A model generated the notes under the pieces. The model saw nothing but the letters and a program-made list of their open reading frames with translations, was not told the origin of the DNA and searched no databases. The position numbers were made by a program, and so were the translations under genes. Of a stretch of 64,000 nucleotides of DNA, positions 1 through 10,173 are shown piece after piece. Each line of letters starts with the position of its first letter. Positions within the stretch are counted from its first letter, which is position 1. The DNA is from Xenorhabdus yunnanensis. GTDB taxonomy: Bacteria; Pseudomonadota; Gammaproteobacteria; Enterobacterales; Enterobacteriaceae. The stretch covers positions 1 to 64,000 of the forward strand of contig NZ_JAQRFI010000024.1 of NCBI RefSeq assembly GCF_028598805.1, read 5' to 3'.

Positions 1-2
1 AT

Positions 3-95
3 CGCCCTCGTAAAACACGAGATTACAAAACACCGAATGAGTTATTTAAAGGAGTACCCACTCATTTACTTCGTTCATTACGGTGTTGCGCTTAA
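3..95 (+). pseudogene. C-terminal end of an IS30-family transposase (cut by window edge)
   Basis: The frame starting at base 3 is open to a TAA at 93-95. It encodes a tail with RPRKTRDYKTPNELF, which matches the conserved C-terminus of IS30-family DDE transposases (family form: NxRPRK..Y.TP.E.F). Only the last 30 residues lie in the window, so whether the element is intact cannot be judged. The AT-rich sequence after the stop should contain the right inverted repeat. Confidence 0.75.
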
Positions 96-549
96 TATGT
101 GAATCCAAGAATTATCAAAATGATTTATTTTATTTGTTTTTTATATGTTGTATGCATTACTATAATTACATTTAATTGTATTTGTTTTTTGTATGATAAA
201 TTCGACTTTACAAATATTATATCTATTATTTTATTTCATTTAATATAAGCTCTATCACATGTGATGTGGTTTTTTATTAATTTTGAAATAACCTTTCATT
301 TTTCCCATGAATCATTGTTAAGGTATTTATGCATGTTTTTGTAATGCAGGTTTACTATGTGATAGTGTTAAGTGAAATGATAGGAGGGATAAATATAATT
401 ATTTGTAAATTTATTCTTATGGATATTGGGGTAAATAAAATAGACCTTAATTTTGAGTGAATTATAGATATTGAAGTTTTCCAAATAGATGATTAAAAAG
501 TAATAGTCATAATTTTTTGAATTTGTGATGAATTAATCTATTTACTAAA
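96..549. other. AT-rich intergenic region upstream of the invasin-like gene
   Basis: About 450 bp without a convincing gene. Bases 86-114 resemble 10592-10620 (23 of 29 identical) and are probably the terminal sequence of the IS30-type element. The rest is very AT-rich and presumably holds the promoter of the adhesin gene. No specific operator was recognised. Confidence 0.5.
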
Positions 550-3495
550 ATGATCTGTTGGAATTCAAATATGGATAAAGATAATATAAATGAAACAAAC
601 ATGAAACGTGGAGGGTTTATTCGCCGTGTTGCATGGTTTAATATTGCATTGCAAACATTATTCCCTATTGCAGGAAGTTTAACCTCTGTCATGGTTGCTA
701 ATGCGAATAGTCAAGTCCAACCAAGTTCAGAGCTTCAACAAGATAGCCGATGGTATATCATTCAACAGAATGAAACATTAGATGATATTGCTAAAAAGCA
801 CAATTTAACAGTCGATGAAATAAAAGTACTCAATCATCAATTGGTACCATTTGAAGGAAAAACAGTATTAATCCCAGGAGAACGTATTCTTTTGCCCGAA
901 GCTAAAAAATGGTTGAAATTGTCAGATAATCAAAATGAATCAAAGGAGAGAGAAAGGCAGCTTGCTGATATTGCAAAACAAACAGGGCAATTTTTGAAGA
1001 ATAACCCAAGCACTGATTCTGCGATGGTTCTTGCTCGCTCAGCCCTCGTCAATAAAGCTAATAATGAAATTGAGCAATGGGTTAAACAATTTGGTAATGC
1101 CCGTATTCAATTGAATACCGATAAGAATTTTTCGTTTAAAGGTTCTCAATTTGATTTGCTGTTTCCTTTATGGGATGAAAAGGAAAATCTTATCTTTAAT
1201 CAAAACAGTCTTCACAGAACAGATGGCAGAACGCAAGCTAATGTGGGTTTTGGCTGGCGTCATTTCACTTCTGATTATATGTTTGGTCATAACGTATTTT
1301 TTGATTACGATTTATCACGACACCATTCCCGCGTTGGTTTAGGAATAGAGTATTGGCGTGATTATTTAAAATTGAATGCAAATGGCTATATGCGAATCAG
1401 TAGCTGGAAAGATTCCTCTGATCTTGAGGATTATCGTGAACGACCAGCTAATGGCTGGGATATTCGGGCTGAGGGATACTTACCGCAATATCCTCAGTTG
1501 GGTGCAAAATTGATTTATGAACAATATTATGGCAATGAGGCGGCGTTATTTGGTAAGGATAATCGCCAGCAAAAACCCCATGCATTTACAGCAGGTATTA
1601 CTTATACGCCAGTACCTCTGATCACTATTGGTGCTGAGACACGGAAAGGTAAATCCGGTAAAAATGATGCAAAATTGAATTTTCAAATAAATTATCAAAT
1701 TGGTATCCCGTGGCTGAAACAAATTTCAACTGATGCTGTTTCTTCTTTGCGTAAATTATCTGGTAATCGTTATAGTTTTGTTGAGCGAAATAACAACATC
1801 GTTTTGGAATATCAGAAAAAAGAAGTAATTCGATTGCAATTAGATGAAGTGATCGAGGGTTACGCTGGTGAAGAGAAGCCATTAAAGGTTGCTATAGCTT
1901 CAAAATATGGTCTTGAGCGCATTGATTGGGATTTTGCTTTATTGACAGCTAATGGTGGCAAGGTTATTGAAAAACGGGAGAATAATTACCGTATTTTGCT
2001 GCCAAATTACCAATATGGTCAAGAGGCTAATAATATATACAAAGTCTCTGCTGTTGCTATTGATAAAAAAGGCAATTATTCAGATCGGGCTTACCTTCAG
2101 GTTATCGTTTCTTCTGCGGCAATAGATAAAACTCAAAGCACACTATCACCGACAAAAATTGAGTTACCCGCAGATGGCAAAAGTACCAGAGAAATAACGT
2201 TAGAGATTAGAGATAAACGGAATTTGCCTGTTAATGTTAATGCTGAAGAAATCAATATTAACATTGAATCAGAGCAGAAAACACCAGATAGCCTGCCTGC
2301 TCAGGTTCCTGCTTCTCGGAATGCTACTGCAAAGAAATCTATTGCTACTGGAACCGTCGTATCTACTCAGGTTTTAGCTTTTCAGCGTATTGAAGCAGGG
2401 AAATATGTTGCCACGGTGACAGCAGGTACGCGTACTGAAACGTTAACGCTGACCCTATCGGTGAGAAATACTATTTTTTCTTCAGCACATATCGTGGTTA
2501 AAGCGGATGAAAAAACAGCAAAAATCAAACCCGGCCAATTGAATATTTTACAGAAAAATGTGCCGGCGGATGGTAACACTCCTAACCAGATAGAAATGAC
2601 TGTAACTGATAGGTTTGGTAATCCAATTCCTGATTATGTCGTCACATTTAATGCAGACAATGGCGCTGATATTAAAGGAGAAGGCCCCACCGATGTGAAT
2701 GGCCGATTAGTGATGCCGGTGACAAATACCAATGCAGGGATGACTACAGTTACGGTTAACGTAGGAGGTATAGAGTACGCTGTAGAAGTTGTATTTACAC
2801 CAGACGAAAAAACAGCACGTATTGAAGAGGGCAATTTACAACTTATGCATCCAGATGGATCTATTGTGACCGAAGGCGATACTTTTGTTGCTGATGGGCA
2901 AACAAAATATCCAATTGAAGCAATAGTGACAGATAAATCGGGTAACTTAGTTCCTAATGTAGAGGTGATTTTCCACGCTGATAATCAGGCGGGTATTACA
3001 GAGGAAAGAGTTAAATCAAATGAGCAAGGAGTGGCAGAAACATCAATAAGCAGCACAAAATCTGGAACCACAACGGTGACAGCGACTATTAACACGGGGA
3101 GAGGCGCTATACAGGTTGAGATTCCAATGACGTTTATCGGGCATAAAGCGACGGTCAAAGTGTTAAAAGTTGAGCTGGATGAGAGTAAAAACCAGCCTGA
3201 TCCTGAGGGTAACTATCTTGCAGATGGTAAAACACCTGTTACTGTCAAAGCTTTTGTTGTTGATGAAAATGGCAACCCACTGACATCGGTCACAATCTAT
3301 TGGGAATCAGATCGAGACAGGAATATAGTTAGGCTAGGAAGTTCACAATCTGATACAGATGACAATGGGATCGCCTTTGCTACAGTGACGAGTACAGAAG
3401 CTTTCGATGTAAGAATCACTGCCAGTACGAATAAGAGTTCAGAGAGAAGTTCAAGCACCTCAGAACCTATTAAGTTTAAGGAGATGCTTCCATAG
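550..3495 (+). CDS. Invasin/intimin-like inverse autotransporter, N-terminal part (frameshifted)
   Basis: Outer-membrane adhesin of the intimin/invasin (inverse autotransporter) type. A basic N-terminus and hydrophobic stretch (residues about 18-48) form the signal peptide. A LysM domain follows at about 68-118 (WYIIQQNETLDDIAKKHNLT), which in this family binds peptidoglycan. The DUF3442-type beta-barrel lies at about 180-460, with the hallmark FGWRHF and GHNVFFDYD segments. Bacterial Ig-like Big_1 repeats begin near 540; four are present here, each with an ADGK-type start and a DxxGNP turn. The start could be 550 or 571 (better placed for the signal peptide). The frame stops at 3495 in the middle of a repeat. 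The next frame continues the same repeat (frame open from 3483, DASIGIVAEIKQ), so a one-base loss near 3478-3483 split the gene. The truncated product still has its barrel and four Ig repeats and might be exported. Confidence 0.85.
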   Translation: MICWNSNMDKDNINETNMKRGGFIRRVAWFNIALQTLFPIAGSLTSVMVANANSQVQPSSELQQDSRWYIIQQNETLDDIAKKHNLTVDEIKVLNHQLVPFEGKTVLIPGERILLPEAKKWLKLSDNQNESKERERQLADIAKQTGQFLKNNPSTDSAMVLARSALVNKANNEIEQWVKQFGNARIQLNTDKNFSFKGSQFDLLFPLWDEKENLIFNQNSLHRTDGRTQANVGFGWRHFTSDYMFGHNVFFDYDLSRHHSRVGLGIEYWRDYLKLNANGYMRISSWKDSSDLEDYRERPANGWDIRAEGYLPQYPQLGAKLIYEQYYGNEAALFGKDNRQQKPHAFTAGITYTPVPLITIGAETRKGKSGKNDAKLNFQINYQIGIPWLKQISTDAVSSLRKLSGNRYSFVERNNNIVLEYQKKEVIRLQLDEVIEGYAGEEKPLKVAIASKYGLERIDWDFALLTANGGKVIEKRENNYRILLPNYQYGQEANNIYKVSAVAIDKKGNYSDRAYLQVIVSSAAIDKTQSTLSPTKIELPADGKSTREITLEIRDKRNLPVNVNAEEININIESEQKTPDSLPAQVPASRNATAKKSIATGTVVSTQVLAFQRIEAGKYVATVTAGTRTETLTLTLSVRNTIFSSAHIVVKADEKTAKIKPGQLNILQKNVPADGNTPNQIEMTVTDRFGNPIPDYVVTFNADNGADIKGEGPTDVNGRLVMPVTNTNAGMTTVTVNVGGIEYAVEVVFTPDEKTARIEEGNLQLMHPDGSIVTEGDTFVADGQTKYPIEAIVTDKSGNLVPNVEVIFHADNQAGITEERVKSNEQGVAETSISSTKSGTTTVTATINTGRGAIQVEIPMTFIGHKATVKVLKVELDESKNQPDPEGNYLADGKTPVTVKAFVVDENGNPLTSVTIYWESDRDRNIVRLGSSQSDTDDNGIAFATVTSTEAFDVRITASTNKSSERSSSTSEPIKFKEMLP

Positions 3496-3560
3496 GAATA
3501 GTCGCTGAAATAAAACAAGAAAATCCTAATAAAGACTTTGTTGCAGATGGTAAAGATAGT

Positions 3561-6500
3561 GTGGAGTTAACTTCGCAAGTCTTTGATAAAAACGGTAATC
3601 CTTTGAAAGGAGTCAAAGTTACATGGACAACTGATAAAAATGGGGCGGTGGTTAATCAAACAAGTATTACAGATGAAAATGGGGCCGCAAAAACAACACT
3701 GAAATCTACTGAATCGGGTGAAATCATTGTGACGGCAACTTACGAAAACTGTGATGGGACGCATAATATTCAAGCTATTCAAGTCAATGCGGCTGCGGAT
3801 TGGAATACTGCAAAAGTTTCGCTCATCAGTGATAAAAGCGAAGCTGTAGCGGATGGCTATGATGGGATTAAAGTGATTGCAACGGTTATTGATGTAAATA
3901 ATAACCCATTGTCTGGTAAGCATATTACTTGGCGTTCTTCGGAAAAAAATAATCAGTTGAATCCTGTTGCAAGCCTGATTGATGCACAAGGGAAGGCGAG
4001 TACAGTTATTTCGGGTACGCAGGCTGGAGATATCGTTATTGAAGCGATATTTATGAATGAAGCCAAAGCAAAACATACGGTGACTTTTACCGCCATTCAA
4101 CCGGATTCTAAAAATGCCGATGTAGTTGGTACGCAAAAGCAAAGCCAATTTACATTGTTGCCGCAATCCATTGTGGCAAATGGAACAATTAAGGCAGAAG
4201 CGAAGCTGGTTCTTAAAGATCAGTACGGTAATTTAGTTCCTAACCAGAATAACAAAATTTCATATTCAGTTATTTCGGGGGATGCCAACGGCATTATTTT
4301 CCATAATCAAAAGGAATCTGCACCGGGTGTTTATACGGTATCTATCTCTGGGACGCAGGAAGGATTGGCTACTATCCGTGCTGAAGTAATAAGCCATGCT
4401 GAAGTAACAAAACAACTCTATTTTGATGCAACGCTAGGTTTTGTTGCCAATGCAACAACAGCTCAACTGGCATCTGTCACAATGATGAAAGCAGGTTCTA
4501 ATAACCCAAACAACTTACAATTTATTTCTGTTAATGCAGATGGTAAGGGTAGTGTCGTTATTAAAGCTCAACTTCAAGATAATAACGGAAATAAGGCACT
4601 GCCTAATGTTGCTGTCGGCTGGAAAACCACATTGGGGAATTTGTCTTCAATATTGAGTAAAACCGATGCAAATGGTATTGCAGAAATATCATTGACGAGT
4701 AAACAGGCAGGAAGTGCACAAGTTACTGCGGTATTGGGCAGTGGAGAGAAAACCGCTCAAACTCAGGCGAGATTTGTTGCTGGGGCACTGTCAAAATCAC
4801 ATTCATTAGTGAATATCTCAAAAAATATTGCGGCTGCCGGTGAAGAGATTCAGATTACGTTTACACCTAAAGATATAAACAGCAATTTACTGACAGAAAT
4901 AATAGGAAATATAGCATTAGAGTATACAAATGATTTAGGTATCACGCCTAATCCACCTCAGTTTCAGAAAAATAGTTTGGGAGATTATGTCGCTAATATT
5001 CAAGCCAAAAATGTAGGTCATACGGATATTACTATTAATGCTGATTCTAATGCTTATTCCCTAATAATTGACCATCCCGTCAAATTAGAGATTGTGGCTG
5101 ATCATACAAAGCCCCAAGCGGTTGATGAGCAAAATCCATTTACTGTAAATAAACAAGGCGGAAACGATCTTCTTAAAGATGGGGATAGTGTGGCTGTTGA
5201 TGAAACAGTAAATTATTCCATTCCATTGGTGGATGAAAATGGTAATCCGTTAGGCAAAGATGTCCCTACTTATTGGTCGGTTGAAGGTGAAGGTGTATTA
5301 AGTGCGGCGAGTGTATTAACGGATGATAAAGGTATGGCCAAAGTCGAAATGATTAGTAATAAAACTGGCATGGCTAAAGTGACGGTCAATCTGCCAGGTG
5401 GGAAATCTTATACGCAAGCCGTGATATTTACCGCTGGTGAGTTAGATACACAAAACTCCGCAGTCATATTATCTAAATCTAAAATAATTGCCGATGGTAA
5501 TGACGAAACGCTTCTTATTGTGAAATTGTATGATACATCAGGAAATGTGATACCTAACCGATCAACTGAGATTCGGGTAATTCCTCAAAACGGGAAGGGT
5601 ATTAATATTTCTCCACAAGTTGTTGAAGATAATGTTCACTCTGGTGAATACCATATTCCAATTAAAGGGACGAAAATAGGTAATGAAGAATTTACCGTAT
5701 CGGTTAATGGGGTGGATTTAGTCAGGAAACCGATTCTTACCTTTGTTGGCGATGGAAAGTCTAAAAAGATGACTGACTTTACTCTTAGTCAGCGTTCAAT
5801 GGAGGCGGGCACTCTCGTTACATATTCTGTAAAAGTCATTGATGCCAATAATAACCCATTGGAAGGCATGATGGTTTCATGGCGATTACCATCAGACATG
5901 GCCTATGATAAGGCGTATAAACCGAGATCAGCTAGTCAGACTGATGGGCAAGGTATCGCCGTGCTGAACATTAAGCCCATTAGTGCTGGAAAATTCATTC
6001 TTGAAGCCTCTTTGGATGGAAATACACATCAGGACATGCCAGAGCTGACGGTGACTTCATCGACCATTGACATGCGAAAGTCGACATTTGTGACAGATGT
6101 GACGAAGATTGGTACAGCTGGCAAACAGAAAGAAGCAGTACTGACAGTTAATTTGTCAGATCAATATGATAATCCTATTAGTGGGAAAAACGTCAAAATC
6201 GACTTATCGAAGAAGCTAAATGGTTTCAGCGTAAGTTCGGTCAAAGATAATGGCGATGGTACTTATACCGCGTCAGCGACTTCAAGCAATAAAGGAGTGG
6301 TTGAACTTCAGGCTGAGGTTAATGGGCAAAAAATAGGGAATACATTAGTTATCAACGTAGGGGCTATTACGCCAGCTTTGCGTTTTGATAATAAAGATGT
6401 AATGGTAATTTACACCAAAAACTATACGAAATCCCAAAAAGTACACAATTTACCACACGATGTACGTAAGATGTGGACAAGTTCAGTACCAGACGTTGCC

Positions 6501-7640
6501 GATGTGGATGACAACGGGAATATCACATTGCGAAAAGCGGGTAAAACAACCATTACGGTACAAACAGGAACCAATGGGCAGTATAACAAGGCGGATGCGA
6601 GTTATCAGTTGACGGTAGAACGGGCTGCTCCTCAGTTAAAGAGCCGGGATATACAAATTGTTGCAGTATGGAATGATGGAGTAAGTCGCAAGGCTGAAAT
6701 CAAGTTCGAGAATCATGATGTGGATTATGACAATTTATTGAAACTGAGCCAATTTTCCAGTTCTGCCAATAATGTGGTGAAAGTGGATACACATGGCAAT
6801 CTTACGGCAGTGAAACCCGGAACTGCTATGATAACCATCAGTACGCCAGAGACAGAACAATTTAAGGCATCGTCTACCAAGATTACATATTTATTGAAGA
6901 AAGGAAAAGTGAATATCAGTTTTCCCAGTTCTACAATAGTAGATAGATTAAATGGGAAAAGAAGCATAAAACAAGATATTGTGTTGCCTAAATATGCTAA
7001 AGGGCATTGGGAAAGTGGCAATGAAAGCATCATAGGAGTATTAACTAATGGAGTTTGGACGAGAAAAGCAGCTGGTGCAGCAAAAATGACGCTACATGTT
7101 GACGAAAATGATTATTATAAGTCTAATTACAATAGTTACTATGTGGAATTATATGATAAACCTGACATAAATCTGGGAACACTCAAATATTCTAGTAAAG
7201 GACAGGTATTCTCAGCAGGAGATTGGAAACCGGTCTTTACTGACGACACAATATCTATAAATTGGAATGTCAGTTATTCAAATAAATATAAACCAACATA
7301 TCATGTAAGTGTACAGTTAGTGGATACTCTATCTGGAAAAGTAATTGATAATCAGGATTATAAAATATCTTCTCCGATAAAATCAAAATCTACTAAATTT
7401 AATTCTAAACCTGAATATTATGGAAAGAACCTTCAGATAAAATTAATTGCTAAAGGTTTCGAACAATTTGAGACGAAAAAATTGTCCCAAAAGATTTTTG
7501 TGACGAATCTTATCCCAGATGAAATATGGTCTGCTTTCATCATTGAAACTGTAGTAAAATTTAAGCATTTGCTGTATTACAGGGCAATTATTGGGATTCT
7601 TCCTGCCAAGAAACTGTGTTGGGTAACCCACATCATGTAA
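3561..7640 (+). pseudogene. Invasin-like adhesin, middle part: Big_1/BID_2 Ig-repeat array
   Basis: This is the continuation of the upstream adhesin in another frame. The open frame reaches back to 3483, and the GTG at 3561 is only the first possible start, so it is not an independent gene: it has no signal peptide and no barrel. It carries about nine further Big_1-like repeats, recognisable from repeated ADG starts and GNPL turns. From about residue 940 it has roughly three repeats of a different type, with VxxVDxxGNIT..KAGKTTITV, the BID_2/group-2 Ig-like signature. The extracellular rod would have about 16 Ig modules in all. Its frame degenerates after about residue 1330 (near 7555-7575), where the coding signal moves to a third frame. 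Either the gene is decaying or the sequence has errors. Confidence 0.8.
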
Positions 7641-8050
7641 TGGTTATGATGGCTGAAAACAGTAAAATAGATTTTGGAAACAAGGTATTACTTTCTCCAA
7701 TGGAATTATTTTATGAAGCGAGTAATAAACGTATTGAAAATTCTTATTTTAGCTATCTTGATAAGGATAGTGAGGATGCGGTCAAAAAAACCGTGTTTGA
7801 TCATATCTCGAAGACTACTTATCTTGGGGCGCCGACAAATAATCCTGTGGGAGTCAAAGTTGCGATTATTAGTACCGGATGTTGGAGTGATCATGTAGAA
7901 GGATATGGAGTAAAAGTGTTTATTAAGTATGCAGGAAAAGAATACAAATATGCATCAGTGGGTGGTGATAAGAAGGGATATGGGTTTGGTGGTAATGGAG
8001 ATGGTCAAGGTATATTAAATAAAAATACCATTTGGACTAGAGAATATTAA
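7616..8050 (+). pseudogene. Invasin-like adhesin, C-terminal tail in a third frame
   Basis: The last piece of the adhesin. The frame is open from 7565, where it reads AFAVLQGNYWDSSC, and the ATG at 7616 is internal. It ends at TAA 8048-8050, just before a strong hairpin. The tail of about 160 residues has two cysteines early or late (SSCQE and TGCWS) and a Gly-rich end. I do not recognise the fold. By position it would be the distal tip domain, the part that contacts a receptor in intimin and invasin, but this is an inference. It is not preceded by a ribosome-binding site or signal peptide, which argues against a separate gene. Confidence 0.65.
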
Positions 8051-8082
8051 GGTTATAAATAATCGTAAATTATTATTCCTTA

Positions 8083-8118
8083 ATAATAGAAGTGAGCTAT
8101 AAGGCTCACTTCTATTAT
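8083..8118 (+). terminator. Hairpin terminator of the invasin locus
   Basis: A perfect 15-bp stem (8083-8097 with 8104-8118) and a 6-base loop lie 33 bp after the last adhesin stop. There is no long T-run, so it may work as an mRNA end-stabilising hairpin as well as a terminator. Confidence 0.7.
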
Positions 8119-8213
8119 ATAGCTAATTTATTTTAAAAACCCATATCCTTTATGAATTTTTAAAAAAGCTAATCATTAACTCATAGTAATAGATATAAGG
8201 ATAATAAGGATAA

Positions 8214-8682
8214 TCAAATTCTGGTTTGAATTATTTCCGCCAGTTTTGCCGCAATTTCTGGGTAATGTACGATCCCTGCATCCGGCATCAAGATTGCCTC
8301 AAGCCCATTGATATAAGGCTCGTGCTTTTTCAGCTGGGCTTGCGAAAGTAGACTGATTTCAAAGCCGTTTTTCAACCCTCGCTGATAGATATTTTCCAGC
8401 AAAGATAGCTCTTTGAGTTGCGTGGCAACAATCACCTTATCGCAACGGTCGTAATATATACCCTTCGTATTTCAAGTTGCCTCTTTGTTGGCTGCACTCA
8501 CTCACCCTAGTCACATAGTTATCTATGCTCCCGGGGATTCGCTCCCTTGCCGCCGCGACGCATCTTGAAATCCATTGGGTATAGGCCATTTTCTTTATCC
8601 AATATCAGCAAGCGCAAGTGCTGTTCTTGCAGGGCAGAGCCAAGACGACTAATCTCGCACTAATGATAATCACGTCATACAT
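8214..8682 (-). pseudogene. FAD-dependent oxidoreductase relic (LhgO-like), interrupted by an ERIC element
   Basis: The minus strand starts at ATG 8682 behind a GAGGAA ribosome site and reads MYDVIIIS, then in a shifted frame EQHLRLLILDKENG. This is the N-terminal Rossmann strand of a LhgO/GlpA-type flavoprotein. An ERIC element sits at 8457-8583. After it the frame resumes as YYDRCDKVIVATQ and continues to SLLSQAQLKKHEPYINGLEAI, which resembles L-2-hydroxyglutarate oxidase. The dinucleotide-binding glycine motif is lost, some 50 residues between the Rossmann strand and the NG-YYDRC segment are missing, and the C-terminal two thirds is absent. The gene is dead. Confidence 0.7.
8457..8583. repeat. 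ERIC element (copy A, 127 bp)
   Basis: A 127-bp imperfect palindrome with TATACCC/GGGTATA ends. Its centre contains CACTCACCCTAGTCACATAG and CTCCCGGGGATTCGCTC, which correspond to the two known ERIC core segments. Copies occur at 37467-37593 and, diverged, at 63061-63168. This copy lies inside an oxidoreductase relic, apparently at a TA target. Confidence 0.85.
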
Positions 8683-8910
8683 TTTTAGGATGTTCCTCAT
8701 TGTTCTTATTTTCTACACAGCATTACATATCCAGTTCAGAGTTCAATATTGAAAATTGTGATAGGAGTGTTATATGTATGAAAAAATAAACGAAAAATAT
8801 GAAGTAACTGATAGATTTTAAGTGAAGTAAGAGCACTATATAATCTTGCAGAGAATAAAAAAATCAGGCTTTATGAATAAAATTCATATTTATCTAGAGG
8901 AGATAGAATA
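8683..8910. other. Intergenic region between oxidoreductase relic and hydrolase
   Basis: AT-rich. It contains a 15-codon frame at 8774-8821 behind AGGAG and a GAGGAG ribosome site just before the hydrolase. No promoter was identified with confidence. Confidence 0.4.
8774..8821 (+). CDS. Possible 15-residue leader peptide or gene fragment
   Basis: ATG at 8774 follows an AGGAG at good distance and reads MYEKINEKYEVTDRF before TAA. It may be a leader for the hydrolase 90 bp downstream or the preserved N-terminus of a lost gene. Only the start context supports it. Confidence 0.2.
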   Translation: MYEKINEKYEVTDRF

Positions 8911-9741
8911 ATGGCTACTATACACAATGATATTGATCATTATGATATTAAAACCCGTTATGCATCTGTTTCGGTAATAGATACAGGAGGTAATGGGCTG
9001 CCTGTTCTTTTAGTTCATGGCAATTCAAGTTGTAAAAAAGTATTCCGTCATCAGATTAACCAGTTAAAAGGAAAGTATCGAGTTTTGGCACTAGATTTGC
9101 CGGGACATGGTTCGTCATCAAATGCCAGCGAGCCACGTCAAGCATATTCAATGCCTGGTTATGCACACACGATTATTGAGGTATTGGAACAAATAGGTAT
9201 TAACAAAATAGTGGTTTTTGGTTGGTCATTAGGTGGTCATATTGGGTTGGAAATGTTGGCTTTATTTCCTAAGATGATTGGCTTAATGATTTGCGGTACT
9301 CCGCCAGTATCAGTGGGTGCAGATAACGTGGCTCTTGGTTTTCGCCCTGGTGTGGGGCTTGCCGGCAAAGCAGAGTTTACGGAGGAAGACATCAAGAATT
9401 TTGTATCTGATACCTATGGGATCAATGCTCCCCATGATCCTTTGATTGTTGAAGCGGTGATAAGAACAGATGGATTGGCACGGCAGTATATGTTTGAAGC
9501 CTTTCTTTCTCCTCAGGCAACTGATCAAAAATTATTGGCTGAAACCAGTAAAATACCGTTAGCAATCGTTAATGGAGCAGATGACCCATATATTAATTTT
9601 GACTATATTAATGGACTGAATTACCAAAATCTTTGGAAAGGGAAGGTATTTAATTTGGCTGGTGTTGGTCATGCACCTTTCTTGGAGTCACCCGAGTTAT
9701 TTAATCCAATTTTGGCTGATTTTCTTAAAGGTTTTCAATGA
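8911..9741 (+). CDS. Alpha/beta-fold hydrolase
   Basis: A 276-residue hydrolase of the alpha/beta superfamily, full length and with no signal peptide, so probably cytoplasmic. The oxyanion segment HGNSSCKKVF lies at about 37. DLPGHGSS follows, then the nucleophile elbow GWSLGG with Ser near 106, an acid in NGADDPY near 222 and the catalytic His in GVGHAPFLE near 254. This is the layout of small esterases, lactonases and C-C hydrolases. GAGGAGATAGAATAATG gives a strong ribosome site and fixes the start. It stands alone, followed by a 15-bp tandem repeat and a strong terminator. The substrate cannot be told from sequence. Confidence 0.9.
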   Translation: MATIHNDIDHYDIKTRYASVSVIDTGGNGLPVLLVHGNSSCKKVFRHQINQLKGKYRVLALDLPGHGSSSNASEPRQAYSMPGYAHTIIEVLEQIGINKIVVFGWSLGGHIGLEMLALFPKMIGLMICGTPPVSVGADNVALGFRPGVGLAGKAEFTEEDIKNFVSDTYGINAPHDPLIVEAVIRTDGLARQYMFEAFLSPQATDQKLLAETSKIPLAIVNGADDPYINFDYINGLNYQNLWKGKVFNLAGVGHAPFLESPELFNPILADFLKGFQ

Positions 9742-9765
9742 AGCGTCTTCATTACGTAGCTTGAG

Positions 9766-9795
9766 AAAATTATAGTTGTGAAAATTATAGTTGTG
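9766..9795. repeat. Perfect 15-bp tandem duplication
   Basis: The unit AAAATTATAGTTGTG occurs twice in a row (9766-9780 and 9781-9795), right after the hydrolase gene. It is one of a series of such short duplications in the window. Confidence 0.9.
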
Positions 9796-9845
9796 GTTTA
9801 TCTGTTTGATAGTTTAATTTTATCTGTTGAATTCTATCTAGTGGT

Positions 9846-9884
9846 AAGGATATTCTTTATTAAAGAATATCCTTATTTTTATTT
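9846..9884. terminator. Rho-independent terminator after the hydrolase gene
   Basis: A perfect 13-bp stem (AAGGATATTCTTT with its complement at 9862-9874) is followed by ATTTTTATTT. It lies between the hydrolase and the convergent small peptide gene and could serve both. Confidence 0.85.
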
Positions 9885-9993
9885 GCATATATCTATTGTT
9901 TTGCGAATGCAGGTTTGGTAAGGGGTAATGTACCAACCAGTGCTGAATGAAATAAACTGGATATATGCCATTTATCCTTCTAATAATACTAGA

Positions 9994-10173
9994 TTAGATA
10001 CAAGCGGCTTTAAGTAAGCCTAAAGCACCATCACCAGGTATTTTTTCACATACAGCTTTACATGCAGGCTGTAGTGGTTCAGCTAACATATTGCAAGCCA
10101 TTGCAGTTGCATTTGCTGCAATGGTTGTTCCTATGATTAATGAAAGTATACAAGCAACTAGTTTTCTGTTCAT
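9994..10173 (-). CDS. Small secreted peptide with four cysteines
   Basis: ATG at 10173 gives a 59-residue product; a frame from 10200 is possible but adds no sense. MNRKLVACILSLIIG is a clear signal-peptide start and TATAMA-like residues before the first mature Cys suggest cleavage near residue 24. The mature part of about 35 residues has four Cys (AC, PAC, AVC, AAC) and a KIPGDGALG stretch. That could make a disulfide-linked secreted peptide. I recognise no family. Upstream AAGGTATGAAATT is a weak ribosome site. It faces the hydrolase gene tail to tail across a shared terminator. It could be a bacteriocin-like or host-active peptide, but nothing in the sequence proves it. Confidence 0.6.
   Translation of the reverse strand: MNRKLVACILSLIIGTTIAANATAMACNMLAEPLQPACKAVCEKIPGDGALGLLKAACI

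Noticed and set aside
3567-4166. A 199-codon open frame on the minus strand within the adhesin
   Set aside because: It is antisense to repetitive Ig-domain coding DNA, has no ribosome site and its product is low in coding character; a shadow frame.
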